Origin: Kineosporia aurantiaca JCM 3230
Lineage (GTDB): Bacteria > Actinomycetota > Actinomycetes > Actinomycetales > Kineosporiaceae
Length of the DNA stretch: 64,000 nucleotides
Direction of reading: 5' to 3'
Assembly (NCBI GenBank): GCA_000719025.1
Contig: JODP01000005.1
Location: 186,001-250,000 of the forward strand
The notes beneath the pieces were generated by a model, which worked only from the letters and a program-made list of their open reading frames with translations, ran no database searches and was not told where the DNA came from. Both the position numbers and the translations under genes were made by a program. Numbering within the stretch: the stretch's first letter is position 1; each line of letters starts with the position of its first letter. Below, one piece after another: positions 8,599 through 18,765 of this stretch.

Positions 8599-10058
8599 CG
8601 CTGGAAACGACGCCGGTGATCGGCGGCTTCTACCCCGATCCCACGGTGTGCCGGGACGACGACGGCGTCTATTGGCTGGCCACCTCGTCCTTCGAATACG
8701 CGCCCGGGGTGCCGATCTTCCGCAGTACGGACGCGATCCACTGGCACCAGGTGGGCAACGCCCTGACCACCGACGCGCAGTTCCGGGCCGGGGGGACGCC
8801 GGCCAGCGGGGGCATTTACGCCCCCACCCTGCGCTGGCACCAGGGCCGGTTCTGGCTGATCACCAGCGACATCCGGTCCGGGCAGGAGGGCCACTTCCTG
8901 ATCACCACCGACGACCCGGCGGCCGGGTGGTCGGCCCCGGTGCACTTCGACGGGCTGCCCGGCATCGACCCGGACCTGGCCTGGGACCAGGACGGCCGCT
9001 GTTACCTGACCTACTGCTCGTCCGCCTCCGGGCTGGCCCGCATCATCCAGGCCCAGGTGGACCCGGTCACCGGTGAGGTGCTCGAGACCCCCCGGACGAT
9101 GTGGAGCGGCACCGGCCTGAAGCATCCCGAGGCACCGCACCTCTACCGGCACGACGGCTGGTGGTACCTGCTGATCGCCGAGGGCGGCACCGAACGCGGC
9201 CATGCGGTCTCGATCGCCCGTTCCGAGCAGATCACCGGCCCGTTCACCGGCGCCCCGGGCAACCCGATCTTCAGCCACCGCAGCACCGACCACCCGGTCC
9301 AGAACACCGGTCACGCCGATCTGCTGCAGCTCACCGACGGCAGCTGGGCCGTGGTCTACCTCGGCGTGCGCCCGGCCGGACGCACCCCGAGCTTCCACGT
9401 CAACGGCCGGGAGACCTTCCTGGCCGGGGTGGACTGGGTGGAGGGCTGGCCGGTGTTCGACCCGCAGCGCTTCCGGGCCGACCTCGCCCCGCGCTCCTTC
9501 ACCGACGACTTCACCGGCCCGCAGCTGCATCCCCGCTGGGTCTCCCCCGGTCCCCGGCCGGACGAGCTGGTCGAACCGCACCCCGAAGGCGGGATCCAGC
9601 TCTCGGCGGTGACCGCGGAGAACGGTTCGCCGGGGCTGCTCGCCACCCGGATCACCGATCCCCGCTGGAGCTTCGAGGCCGACGTCGACGTCACCGCCGG
9701 GCCGGTCGGCCTGGTGCTGCGGCTGGACGACCGGCACTGGTGCGAGATCCGGCTGATCGACCGGAAGGCGGCCGCCGTGCTGCGGATCGGGCCGCTCACC
9801 GCGCCCGTCGGGCGGACCGCCGAAGTTGCCACCGACGTCCTTACTTTACGGATCCGATCGGTCGACCCCACCCAGGGCGGACCGGACGACCTCGAGCTCT
9901 CGGTTTCGTCCGTCGACGCCGAGGAGACCGTGCTGGCCCGGTTCGACGGGCGCTACCTCTCCACCGAGGTGGCCGGCGGCTTCACCGGCCGGGTGGCCGG
10001 CGTCCGGGCCCTGCGCACCACCGCCCGGGCGCTCGCCATCCGCTACCACGCATACTGA
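8595..10058 (+). CDS. Glycoside hydrolase family 43 (beta-xylosidase/arabinofuranosidase-like)
   Basis: 487 residues, no signal peptide. The five-blade propeller (1 to about 300) shows the three GH43 carboxylates: base Asp15 in FYPDPTV, modulator near Asp125 in GIDPDLAWD, and acid Glu179 in KHPEAPHLYRHDGWWYLL. The C-terminal half (about 310-487) is a concanavalin-like beta-sandwich as in GH43 beta-xylosidases of the subfamilies carrying that extra domain. Likely removes xylose or arabinose from imported side-chain-bearing oligosaccharides. It is translationally coupled to the GH2 gene by a 4-bp overlap. Confidence 0.9.
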   Translation: MTLETTPVIGGFYPDPTVCRDDDGVYWLATSSFEYAPGVPIFRSTDAIHWHQVGNALTTDAQFRAGGTPASGGIYAPTLRWHQGRFWLITSDIRSGQEGHFLITTDDPAAGWSAPVHFDGLPGIDPDLAWDQDGRCYLTYCSSASGLARIIQAQVDPVTGEVLETPRTMWSGTGLKHPEAPHLYRHDGWWYLLIAEGGTERGHAVSIARSEQITGPFTGAPGNPIFSHRSTDHPVQNTGHADLLQLTDGSWAVVYLGVRPAGRTPSFHVNGRETFLAGVDWVEGWPVFDPQRFRADLAPRSFTDDFTGPQLHPRWVSPGPRPDELVEPHPEGGIQLSAVTAENGSPGLLATRITDPRWSFEADVDVTAGPVGLVLRLDDRHWCEIRLIDRKAAAVLRIGPLTAPVGRTAEVATDVLTLRIRSVDPTQGGPDDLELSVSSVDAEETVLARFDGRYLSTEVAGGFTGRVAGVRALRTTARALAIRYHAY

Positions 10059-10092
10059 CCTCCAACTCCGCATCATCCCTGAGGAGCACGAC

Positions 10093-11478
<1,386 letters not shown>

Positions 11479-12453
11479 ATGCCGTTGACCGACCTCCCCC
11501 TGGACGAACTGCGCGAGCGCCGCTCGGCGTCCCCGGAGCCGGCCGATTTCGACGACTTCTGGGCCCGCACCCTGCGCGAGGCCGACGAGCACCCGCCGGC
11601 CGTCAGCATCGCCCCCGAGGCGGAGGGGCCCTGGCAGACGGTCGAGATCCACGACGTGACGTTCGCCGGGTTCGGCGGCCACCCCGTGCGGGCCTGGCTC
11701 ACCCTCCCGGCGCGGCGCAGTGGACCGCTGCCCGGGGTGGTCGAGTTCGTCGGCTACGGCGGGGGCCGGGGTCTGCCCGGTGAACGTCTGGAATGGGCGA
11801 GCGCGGGTTACGCCCATCTTCTGATGGACACCCGCGGTCAGGGCGGCGTCTGGGGATCGGGCGGTGCGACCCCGGATCCGGCCGGGGCCGGGCCCTCCAC
11901 CCCGGGTTTCCTGACGCGTGGCGTGGAGCGCCCGGAGGATCACTACTATCGGCGGGTTTTCGTCGATGCGATCCGCGCGGTCCGGGTGCTCCAGGAGAAT
12001 CCCCTGGTGGACGCATCCCGGGTGGCCGTCCACGGTGGTAGCCAAGGCGGCGGCATCGCCCTGGCCGCCGCCGGGCTCTCCTCCGGGGTGGCCGCCGCGC
12101 TGATCGACGTGCCCTTCCTCTGCGAGTTCCGCCGGGGCGCGGCGATCAGCACCACCGATCCCTACGCCGAGATCGCCCGTTTCCTGCGGGTGTACCCGCA
12201 CCGGGTGGAAGAGGTGTTCGGGACGTTGTCCTACTTCGACGGCGTGAGCATGGCGGCCCGGGCCACCGCGCCCACCTTGTTCTCCGTCGGCCTGATGGAC
12301 CCGGTGTGCCCGCCCTCAACGGTGTTCGCGGCCTACAACGCGTACGCCGCCACCGACCGGACGATCTCGGTCTATGAGTTCGCCGAACACGACGGCGGCC
12401 GGTTCGGCCATCGGCTGACCCAGCTGGCGTGGCTGGCCAAGCGGTTGTCGTGA
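11479..12453 (+). CDS. CE7-family acetyl xylan esterase / cephalosporin-C deacetylase-like
   Basis: 324-residue alpha/beta hydrolase of the AXE1 (CE7) family. All three signature motifs are visible: DTRGQGG (RGQ), nucleophile Ser188 in GGSQGG, Asp274 in GLMDPVCPPSTVFAAYN, and His304 in EFAEHDGG. CE7 enzymes deacetylate short xylo-oligosaccharides in the cytoplasm, fitting the import operon: acetyl groups must be removed before the glycosidases act. The gene abuts the GH1 gene with no spacer and is the last of the operon; an MFS gene converges 20 bp downstream. Confidence 0.92.
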   Translation: MPLTDLPLDELRERRSASPEPADFDDFWARTLREADEHPPAVSIAPEAEGPWQTVEIHDVTFAGFGGHPVRAWLTLPARRSGPLPGVVEFVGYGGGRGLPGERLEWASAGYAHLLMDTRGQGGVWGSGGATPDPAGAGPSTPGFLTRGVERPEDHYYRRVFVDAIRAVRVLQENPLVDASRVAVHGGSQGGGIALAAAGLSSGVAAALIDVPFLCEFRRGAAISTTDPYAEIARFLRVYPHRVEEVFGTLSYFDGVSMAARATAPTLFSVGLMDPVCPPSTVFAAYNAYAATDRTISVYEFAEHDGGRFGHRLTQLAWLAKRLS

Positions 12454-12473
12454 CCAAGGGCGGCCTGCGTCCC

Positions 12474-13607
12474 CTAATCGGGACGCAGGCCGGTTCTGGC
12501 TAAGAGCAGCACGGAGGCCGGGACCAGGGCGCTCAGCGCAGCCAGGGCCAGGAATCCGGTTCGCCAGGTGCCGTGTTCGACGGCCAGGCCGACCAGGGGC
12601 GCTCCCGCCGCGACCCCGACGGCGCTGGCCGAGTTGATCCAGGTCATCGCCTGGGTCACCGCGGCGGTGTCCTGCAGAAGCACGGCCGACGGAATCAGGA
12701 TCAGCGAAACGCAGCCTCCGACCACGGCATAGCCCAGAAAGACCGCCAGGACATTCGGGGCCGCGGCCAGCACTGCGCAGCCGACCGCGATGACCGATCC
12801 AGCGCCGAACATCCACCGCGGGTTGGCCACCGACCCGTAGGTCAGACCCGTGACCAGGCTGACCACGCCCCCGGTGGCGGTGATCGCTCCGGTCAGGGCA
12901 ACGGCGTTGTGGGCGAGGGTGAAGCCGCTGAGGGCCACGCCGATCCCACCGAAAAAGGAGCCCATGGCCAGGTTCACCGCGATCAGGGCCAAGAACCTTG
13001 GGTTGCCCCTCAGGCCTGCCCTGCTGACCGGAACCGGTTCAGTGGCACCCGCGGTCAGCAGACCTGTCATTCCGACCACCACCAGGCCGAGCACCAGGGC
13101 CAGGGCCGACCAGGGCGCCACGACCGCCACCAGAACCGTCACCAGAACCGGCCCCAGCAGGAAAGCCATTTCGTTGACCGCGCTCTCGAGCGACAGAGCG
13201 GTGGGCAACAGGCCGGTCCCTTTCGTCACCAAACGCCACCGAGCGGCGCTGAGGGCTCCTACCGGCGGGACGGTTGCCCCCATCACGGCGGCCAGCGCCA
13301 GCGCGGCCCCGTCCGACGTCATGAGGGCGATTCCGGAGACCAGGAACATGGCCACACTGACCGGCAGCACCCGCCGCTGACCGAAAGAGTCGACGAAACG
13401 GGATATCTGAGGTCCGATGACTGCTTCGGCCGCCGAGAACACGCCGGTGGCCACCCCCGCCTCAGCGAGCGATCCCGAAGAACCGTGAACTATCCAGAAG
13501 ACCGAGAGACCGCTCATCGCGACACCCCAGCGGGCGATTGCCGCGGGAACGAAGAACCGGGCAGCACCGGGCCGAGCGAGCGCCGAGCCAAAACGACCTG
13601 TGGACAT
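12474..13607 (-). CDS. MFS transporter
   Basis: 377-residue integral membrane protein with about 12 hydrophobic segments and the major-facilitator fold. The first loop contains QISRFVDSFGQRRVLPVS, a version of the MFS loop-2/3 signature (G-x-x-x-D-R-x-G-x-R-R), here with FVDSFGQRR. Substrate is not predictable. It is convergent with the esterase gene. Upstream (13608-13678) is only a short spacer after a same-strand TetR gene, so the TetR and MFS genes may be one transcript, which would fit a drug- or metabolite-efflux pair (inference). Confidence 0.85.
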   Translation of the reverse strand: MSTGRFGSALARPGAARFFVPAAIARWGVAMSGLSVFWIVHGSSGSLAEAGVATGVFSAAEAVIGPQISRFVDSFGQRRVLPVSVAMFLVSGIALMTSDGAALALAAVMGATVPPVGALSAARWRLVTKGTGLLPTALSLESAVNEMAFLLGPVLVTVLVAVVAPWSALALVLGLVVVGMTGLLTAGATEPVPVSRAGLRGNPRFLALIAVNLAMGSFFGGIGVALSGFTLAHNAVALTGAITATGGVVSLVTGLTYGSVANPRWMFGAGSVIAVGCAVLAAAPNVLAVFLGYAVVGGCVSLILIPSAVLLQDTAAVTQAMTWINSASAVGVAAGAPLVGLAVEHGTWRTGFLALAALSALVPASVLLLARTGLRPD

Positions 13608-13678
13608 GGGAAGACTCCCGAAGCGAGCCGCCAGACAGGTCGGACTGGAACATCGGCTCGGATCGGGAGACTACCCCT

Positions 13679-14365
13679 TCAGCGGGCGAGTCGGGTAAGC
13701 CAGTCCCGCAGCAGAGCGGTCTCGGGCGGGCGCAGCGCCACCGCGTCGGCCGTGGCCAGGGCCGCGTCCAGCGCGAGCGCCCGGGCGGCGAGACCCGGAT
13801 CGGCGAGCGCGGGCGGGTCGGTGGTGGTGGCCGCGATCAGGGCCTCTCGCATGCGCCCGGAGAGCTCGGGATCGCGCCGGCCGGGGGCCGTTGCGATCAG
13901 CGAGAGGGTGACGCCGGTACAGGCGGCCAGGCACATGGTCACCGCCAGGTCCGGCGGGACCCGCAACCGTCCGGCCGCGGCCACCCGGTCGAAGAACCGG
14001 CGCAACTCCGCGGTGGCCTCACCGGCCGCCGGAGCCTGCCGGCCGGGCCGGTCGGTGCCGTACATCAGCAGGTAGAACGCGGGGTGGCGGAGGCCGAAGT
14101 CGACATGCCGGTCCCACCCCAGGCGCATGTCCTCGACCGGGTCACCGGTGGTCTCCAGCTCCCGCTTCTCGGCCAGGTACACCTCGAACGCGTGGATCGC
14201 CAGGGCGGCCAGCAGGCCGTCCTTGTCGCCGAAGAGCTGGTACAGCGAGGCAGCCCGGATCCCCGCCGCGGCCGCCACCGAACGGGTCGAGACCGCCGGC
14301 TCGCCGTCTCGTTCCAGGATGCCGGCCGCCACTTCGAGGATCTGCCGCCGCTTCAGGTCGTCCAC
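13679..14365 (-). CDS. TetR-family transcriptional regulator
   Basis: 228 residues from GTG 14365. The N-terminal HTH is clear: RRQILEVAAGILERDGEPAVSTRSVAAAAGIRAASLYQLFGDKDGLLAAL (residues about 6-55). The C-terminal half is a ligand-binding helical domain of the type with GWDRHVDFGLRHPAFYLLMYG. It is divergent from an aldo/keto reductase gene across an 83-bp gap that holds a good inverted repeat (14390-14414), and is followed on the same strand by the MFS gene. It likely autoregulates and controls one or both neighbours. Confidence 0.9.
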   Translation of the reverse strand: MDDLKRRQILEVAAGILERDGEPAVSTRSVAAAAGIRAASLYQLFGDKDGLLAALAIHAFEVYLAEKRELETTGDPVEDMRLGWDRHVDFGLRHPAFYLLMYGTDRPGRQAPAAGEATAELRRFFDRVAAAGRLRVPPDLAVTMCLAACTGVTLSLIATAPGRRDPELSGRMREALIAATTTDPPALADPGLAARALALDAALATADAVALRPPETALLRDWLTRLAR

Positions 14366-14389
14366 CGTTGCAATGCTACGGCAGATGGC

Positions 14390-14414
14390 GTAACACTGGT
14401 TCAGGCAGTGCTAC
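14390..14414. promoter_or_regulatory. Putative TetR operator between tetR and aldo/keto reductase
   Basis: GTAACACTG-N7-CAGTGCTAC: 9-bp arms with one mismatch, centred in the divergent promoter region between the TetR gene (start 14365) and the reductase gene (start 14449). Position and symmetry fit a TetR dimer site regulating both. Confidence 0.55.
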
Positions 14415-14448
14415 GCGATTTACCGTCACAGCGATACGGAGATGCATC

Positions 14449-15336
14449 ATGAAGCGAGTCGGATACGGCGCCATGCAGCTGGCCGGGCCCAACGTGTGGG
14501 GACCGCCGAGCGATCCGGAAGCCGCCCGGCAGGTCCTGCGCAGGGCGGTTGAGCTGGGCGTTTCCTTCTTCGACACGGCCAACGCCTACGGGCCCCGGGT
14601 GGTGAACCAGCTGATCGGGCAGGCACTGCGGCCGTTCCCAGAGGATCTGATGGTCGGCAACAAGGTCGGGGCCGGACGAGGGCCGGGGCAGTCCTGGACC
14701 GTGGTCGACGACCCCAACGAGATCCGCCAGCAGGTGCACGAGGCGCTCGAAGACCTGGGTACCGAGGTCAGCGAACTGACCTACCTGCGGCTGCCGGGCG
14801 ACACCGCCGGCATCGAGAGCGACGTGCCCTTGGAAGAGCGCCTGGGCGTGCTCGTCGAGCTGCGCGAGCAGGGGCTGATCCGCCGCATCGGCCTGTCCGG
14901 TGCCTCACCCGAGATGCTGGCCCGGGCCCAGGCGATGACCCCGATCGCGGCCGTGCAGAACCGCTTCAACCTGCTCGACCGCAGCGGGGTCCAGGTGCTG
15001 GCCGACTGCGAGCGGGACGGCATCCTTTTCGTGCCCTACTTCCCGCTCGCCTCCGGCCGGCTCACCGACTACTCCGAGCTGACCGCCCCCGCCGGTCGTC
15101 TCGGGGCGACAGCCGCCCAGGTCGCGCTGGCCTGGCTGCTGCGCCGTTCCCCGGCCACCGTCGTCATCCCGGGTACCAAGAACCCGGATCACCTGCAGGC
15201 CAACGTTTCCGCGGCGGAAGTGGCCGAACAGCTGACCGACGCCGAGGTGGCCCAGCTGACCGGACTCGTCGACGAGTCCACCGCCACACTGGGCCGACCC
15301 CACGCGTCCTCAGTTGCCGCTCTCAAAGACCTTTAA
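14449..15336 (+). CDS. Aldo/keto reductase
   Basis: 295-residue (beta/alpha)8 oxidoreductase. Start ATG 14449 gives the family N-terminus (VGYGAMQLAGPNVWGPP). The catalytic Asp and Tyr are in FFDTANAYG and the Lys in VGNKVG. The position of the catalytic His is occupied by Arg (ELTYLRLPGD), a feature of some actinobacterial AKRs. NADPH-binding segments near the C-terminus (VVIPGTKNPDHLQANV) are normal. Probably reduces small aldehydes or ketones; the substrate is unknown. Divergent from the TetR gene with a shared operator-like palindrome. Its stop overlaps the convergent Gfo/Idh gene by 4 bp. Confidence 0.9.
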   Translation: MKRVGYGAMQLAGPNVWGPPSDPEAARQVLRRAVELGVSFFDTANAYGPRVVNQLIGQALRPFPEDLMVGNKVGAGRGPGQSWTVVDDPNEIRQQVHEALEDLGTEVSELTYLRLPGDTAGIESDVPLEERLGVLVELREQGLIRRIGLSGASPEMLARAQAMTPIAAVQNRFNLLDRSGVQVLADCERDGILFVPYFPLASGRLTDYSELTAPAGRLGATAAQVALAWLLRRSPATVVIPGTKNPDHLQANVSAAEVAEQLTDAEVAQLTGLVDESTATLGRPHASSVAALKDL

Positions 15337-16316
15337 TCAGGGATGCTTTCCCGGTTGCGTTCGACACCGACCTGGGTGAGCACCTTTTCGAAGATCTCGG
15401 CCACGTCCGTGGAGTACTTCCGGCCCAGCAGCGGGGACTCGGTCAGGCCGGAGGCCAGGCACTCGTGGACGTGCTCGAGCATGTACGTGTAGCCGTGCTC
15501 CACCGCGTGATCGTGGTGGGTCTGGCCGTCCTTCGAGGTCACCGTGAACCCGGGCACGGAGTGCAGCTCGCGGTCGATCTCGATCCGCCCCTCGCTGCCC
15601 TCGATCCAGGCCTTGGCCACCGCCTGGGCGACCATCGTGGTGGACAGCGCGGCCACCGCCCCGTTGGCGAACTCCAGGGCCATCGCGACCTGCCGGTCCA
15701 CCCCCGACGCGGTCAGCGAACCGACGGCCTGGACCGAAACGGCCGGGCCGAGCAGGGTGACGGCCAGGCCGACCGGGTAGGGGCCGAGGTCGAGCAGCGA
15801 CCCGCCACCGATGGCCGGGTCGTGGAAGCGCCGGTCGTCCGCGGGGGCCGGGAAGCCCAGGTCGGCGTGGACGGACCGGACCTCCCCGATGGCGCCGATC
15901 TGCTCCAGCAGGGCCACCGTGCCGGGCAGGAACCGGGTCCAGTAGGCCTCCATGACGAAGACCGACCGGGCCGCGCCCAGGTCGAACAGATCCTGGGTGG
16001 CGGCCAGGGACACGGTCATCGGCTTCTCCACCAGCGCCGGCTTGCCGGCCAGCAGCGCGGCCCGGGCCGGGGCGTAGTGCTGGGGGTGGGTCGTGGCGAT
16101 GTAGACCGCGTCCACCCCCGGGTCGGCCAGCATCCGCTCGACCCCGTCCGCTCCCCCGTAGGCCGAGGCCGCGCCGTGTTTGCCCGCGAACTGCTCGGCC
16201 CGTTCCTGGTCCCGCGACGCGACCGAGGCCAGGTGACCGCCCTTGGCGAGGGCCAGCGACTCGGCCACCTCACCCGCGATCCGACCGGTTCCGACGAATC
16301 CCCAGCCGACGCTCAT
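15333..16316 (-). CDS. Gfo/Idh/MocA-family oxidoreductase
   Basis: 327 residues if translation starts at ATG 16316 (MSVGWGFVGTGRIAG), which places the GxGxxA NAD(P)-binding motif at the extreme N-terminus as expected; ATG 16355 is a possible longer start. The Rossmann domain is followed by the signature EKPMTVSLAAT and a C-terminal substrate domain with GGGSLLDLGPYPV. Such enzymes oxidise or reduce sugars, inositols or dihydrodiols. The longer open frame upstream runs into the divergent GNAT gene and is not coding. Confidence 0.9.
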   Translation of the reverse strand: MSVGWGFVGTGRIAGEVAESLALAKGGHLASVASRDQERAEQFAGKHGAASAYGGADGVERMLADPGVDAVYIATTHPQHYAPARAALLAGKPALVEKPMTVSLAATQDLFDLGAARSVFVMEAYWTRFLPGTVALLEQIGAIGEVRSVHADLGFPAPADDRRFHDPAIGGGSLLDLGPYPVGLAVTLLGPAVSVQAVGSLTASGVDRQVAMALEFANGAVAALSTTMVAQAVAKAWIEGSEGRIEIDRELHSVPGFTVTSKDGQTHHDHAVEHGYTYMLEHVHECLASGLTESPLLGRKYSTDVAEIFEKVLTQVGVERNRESIPD

Positions 16317-16365
16317 GCGCGATATTCCGTTCTCTGCAAGGAAGACAGCTGACATTCTGTAGCCC

Positions 16366-16920
16366 ATGCAAAGTACCAACGACGCTCTCGGCCTGCGGGG
16401 CGAGAGGGTGGGCCTGCGGGCGCGGCGGGCGACGGACGTCCCTCTCCTCCAGAGCGAACTGTACGACGGGGACGTGGTCGGGCGATCACGCTCCAGCGGG
16501 TCGCCCTGGCTGCCGCAATCGGCCGATGTGGACGACCTGAGCTTCGCCCCGCAGAAGGCTTCCGAGAACATCGCCGTCTTCTCGATCGTCGAACTGGCCT
16601 CCGGAGAACTGGCCGGGGCGGCCGTGCTCTCGCTGATCGACCTGCACAACCGCTCCGGGAACGTCGGCCTTTCGCTGCTGCCGGCGTTCCGGGGGCGCGG
16701 TCTGGCCGTCGACGCCGTCCGGGTGCTGTCCGAATACGGCTTCGCCACGCGCGGTCTCAACCGTCTTCAGATCGGCACGCTGGCCGACAACGACGCGATG
16801 ATCCGCACCGCGCTGGCCGCCGGCTTCACCCAGGAAGGGGTGATGAAGGAGGCCGCCTGGGTCAACGGGACCTTCGTGGACGAGGTGCTTTTCGGCCGGC
16901 TGAGCCCCTACACCCACTAG
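16366..16920 (+). CDS. GNAT-family N-acetyltransferase (RimJ/RimL-like)
   Basis: 184 residues. Acetyl-CoA-binding motif A is recognisable in VGLSLLPAFRGRGLAVDAVRVLSEYGF (the R/Q-x-x-G-x-G/A element is FRGRGLA), followed by LNRLQIGTLADNDAMIRTALAAGFTQEGVMKEA, typical of RimJ/RimL-type protein or small-molecule acetyltransferases. N-terminus LRGERVGLRARRATDVPLL is also typical. Divergent from the Gfo/Idh gene. It ends in a CTAG that is simultaneously the stop codon of the convergent gene. Confidence 0.88.
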   Translation: MQSTNDALGLRGERVGLRARRATDVPLLQSELYDGDVVGRSRSSGSPWLPQSADVDDLSFAPQKASENIAVFSIVELASGELAGAAVLSLIDLHNRSGNVGLSLLPAFRGRGLAVDAVRVLSEYGFATRGLNRLQIGTLADNDAMIRTALAAGFTQEGVMKEAAWVNGTFVDEVLFGRLSPYTH

Positions 16921-18008
16921 TGGCCGTCGCTCGACCAGTGGTTGCGGTCGGCGGCCACGGGGGCGAAATGATGGACGCCGTAGGTGGCCCCCACCGCGAT
17001 CAGCTTCGGGTTGGTGCCGTCCTTGGGCGTCGAGCCGATCTTCACGCTCTTCCCGGCCGCGGTCCGCACCTTGACCGACTTGGCCGTCCACTGGATCTGC
17101 ATGTCGATCGCGTCCCCGGTGTTGTGCCGACTGCGCAGCGCCGGGGGCGTGCCCAACGACGCGTCCACCCCGAGCGCGCTCAGCAGTTCCTTGGCCGCCG
17201 CGACCGAACCCTTCTTGTCCAGCTTCCCACTCGCGGTCTGGTGCGCCCAACACACCTTCGGCCCCTTCTCGCCGGCGATCGGCACGTAGGCCGGCACGTC
17301 CGAGGCCGCAATCTGACCCTTGGCGATCAGGTAGCTGAAGTGCATGAGGTACGAACGCTGGGGTGATCGCAGCGTCGACGTCGGACGGACGGTGATCCCG
17401 GCCTCCTCCATCGCGCTGACGAAAGCCGCCACCTGCGGGCCGAACTCGGCGTTCAGGTGGTCGACCGAGGAGTCACCGCCGGGCCAGCGGGCGCTCCAGT
17501 CCGCCCCACTGAGCTGCCGGTCGGTGCAGAGCAGGCCGAAGGTGACCGCGGCGGACTCGATGCTGCAGCCCCGCTCCTGAGCATCGCCGACAACCGTTGC
17601 CGTGGCGCTGATCCGGTACGCGTGACGGGCCGAGACCTTGCCCGGATAAGCGTGCTGCACCGGCCATACGGTCGCGGCCCTGACCCCCGCCAGCTTCACC
17701 GTCTGCGCCGCCGTGCCGTCGCCCCAGTCCACCACCAGGCGGAACTTGCAGCCGGCCGTGCTCACCGCGCTGGACCAGGCCAGCGTGACCTCCGGATCGG
17801 TGCTCGCGCAGGTGTCGGCGCCGGTCTGGCACGGCTGCGCCGTCCCGGACGTCGCCGAGGCCGGGGAACTCACCCCGAACCGAACCGGCGCCTGAGCCGA
17901 AGGAGCGGACGCCGCCGTCCCACTGGCGGCCGTGCCGACGATCAAACCGAAGGTAACCATCATGCTGATCAGCGCGTACCGCACCGTGGAGGTCGACATT
18001 CGCCCCAT
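16917..18008 (-). CDS. Secreted PKD-like / M15-type peptidase-like protein
   Basis: 363 residues with a signal peptide (1 to about 40, ending near SAPSAQA). The first half contains a PKD-like beta-sandwich motif VDWGDGTAAQTVKL and four cysteines that may form disulfides. The second half resembles DD-carboxypeptidase/M15 metallopeptidases: SRHNTGDAID matches S-x-H-x-x-G-x-A-x-D, supplying two zinc ligands, and HHFAPVAADRNHWSSDG can supply the third (HW). Probably acts on peptidoglycan or binds it outside the cell (inference). ATG 17999 is an alternative start. Shares its stop with the GNAT gene in a CTAG palindrome. Confidence 0.7.
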   Translation of the reverse strand: MGRMSTSTVRYALISMMVTFGLIVGTAASGTAASAPSAQAPVRFGVSSPASATSGTAQPCQTGADTCASTDPEVTLAWSSAVSTAGCKFRLVVDWGDGTAAQTVKLAGVRAATVWPVQHAYPGKVSARHAYRISATATVVGDAQERGCSIESAAVTFGLLCTDRQLSGADWSARWPGGDSSVDHLNAEFGPQVAAFVSAMEEAGITVRPTSTLRSPQRSYLMHFSYLIAKGQIAASDVPAYVPIAGEKGPKVCWAHQTASGKLDKKGSVAAAKELLSALGVDASLGTPPALRSRHNTGDAIDMQIQWTAKSVKVRTAAGKSVKIGSTPKDGTNPKLIAVGATYGVHHFAPVAADRNHWSSDGH

Positions 18009-18102
18009 TCCCGTGAGTCCACCGTGTGTGCACGATGCCTCTCGGCCGGCGCCGCCGCGGTCTTACCCACCGGCGGGGAATCACCCTCCCGGGGCAGCCG
18101 AC

Positions 18103-18681
18103 TCAGCCCAGCGCGGTGCTCGCCTCGCGGAGGTCCTTCAGCGCGGCCAGGCAGTAGGGGGCCAGGTCGCCCGCGGCCTCGGCCTCGACCTGGGACCACT
18201 CGGCGAAACCGCGCTTGAACGCCAGCAGGCCCAGCTCGGCCGCCAGGTTCGCCACCGGCTCGGCCACCCCGCGGGCGATCAGCGCCTCGGTCATCGCAGC
18301 GCCCATGCTCACGCTCTTCAGCGCGTCCCGCGCCTGGAGCTCGGCGCTGGCCTCGACGGCCGCCTTGATCCGCGGGCCCATCTCGTGGTTCAGCGGGCCC
18401 ATCGTGCTCGAGGCCCGCTCCAGCCCGCCGGCGACCGCGTCCAGGGGGCCGGCCCCGGCCGGGGCCTCGGCGATCCCTTCGGCCAGCAGCCGGCTGAGCA
18501 CTTCCTGCCCGGCCACCAGCAGTTCTCGCTTGTCCGGGAAGTACCGGAAGAACGTGCTTTTGGTGACGCCGGCCCGTTCGGCTATCTGGGTGACGTTGGT
18601 GGCGTCGTAGCCCTGCTCGGCGAACAGGTCCACCGCGGCCAGGACGAGCCGCTCGCGTGCACCGGATTCCCATCGCGCCAT
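18103..18681 (-). CDS. TetR-family transcriptional regulator
   Basis: 192 residues from ATG 18681 (MARWESGARERLVLAA); ATG 18690 adds three residues. HTH at about 8-55: LAAVDLFAEQGYDATNVTQIAERAGVTKSTFFRYFPDKRELL, a classic AcrR-type segment. Divergent from an epimerase-like gene, with two tandem 24-bp near-identical half-palindromic sites between the two starts, so autoregulation and control of the epimerase are likely. The region 18009-18102 downstream contains nothing I can identify. Confidence 0.9.
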   Translation of the reverse strand: MARWESGARERLVLAAVDLFAEQGYDATNVTQIAERAGVTKSTFFRYFPDKRELLVAGQEVLSRLLAEGIAEAPAGAGPLDAVAGGLERASSTMGPLNHEMGPRIKAAVEASAELQARDALKSVSMGAAMTEALIARGVAEPVANLAAELGLLAFKRGFAEWSQVEAEAAGDLAPYCLAALKDLREASTALG

Positions 18682-18695
18682 GCGGACCATCCTAA

Positions 18696-18751
18696 GCGAT
18701 GAGACTTTGGTGCCATCACTTGCTACGGTGATGAGACAAAGGTTCCATCAC
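18696..18751. promoter_or_regulatory. Two tandem 24-bp operator-like sites
   Basis: 18696-18719 and 18728-18751 both follow the pattern GYGATGAGAC-N5-KCCATCAC, with GTGATG...CATCAC dyad symmetry in the second. Their starts are 32 bp apart, about three helical turns. They fill the region between the TetR gene (start 18681) and the divergent epimerase gene (start 18766). Confidence 0.6.
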
Positions 18752-18765
18752 TGCGAGGAGCAATC

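Noticed and set aside
13608..13678. Possible transposon scar between TetR and MFS genes
   Set aside because: No terminal inverted repeats or target duplication; ordinary short spacer.
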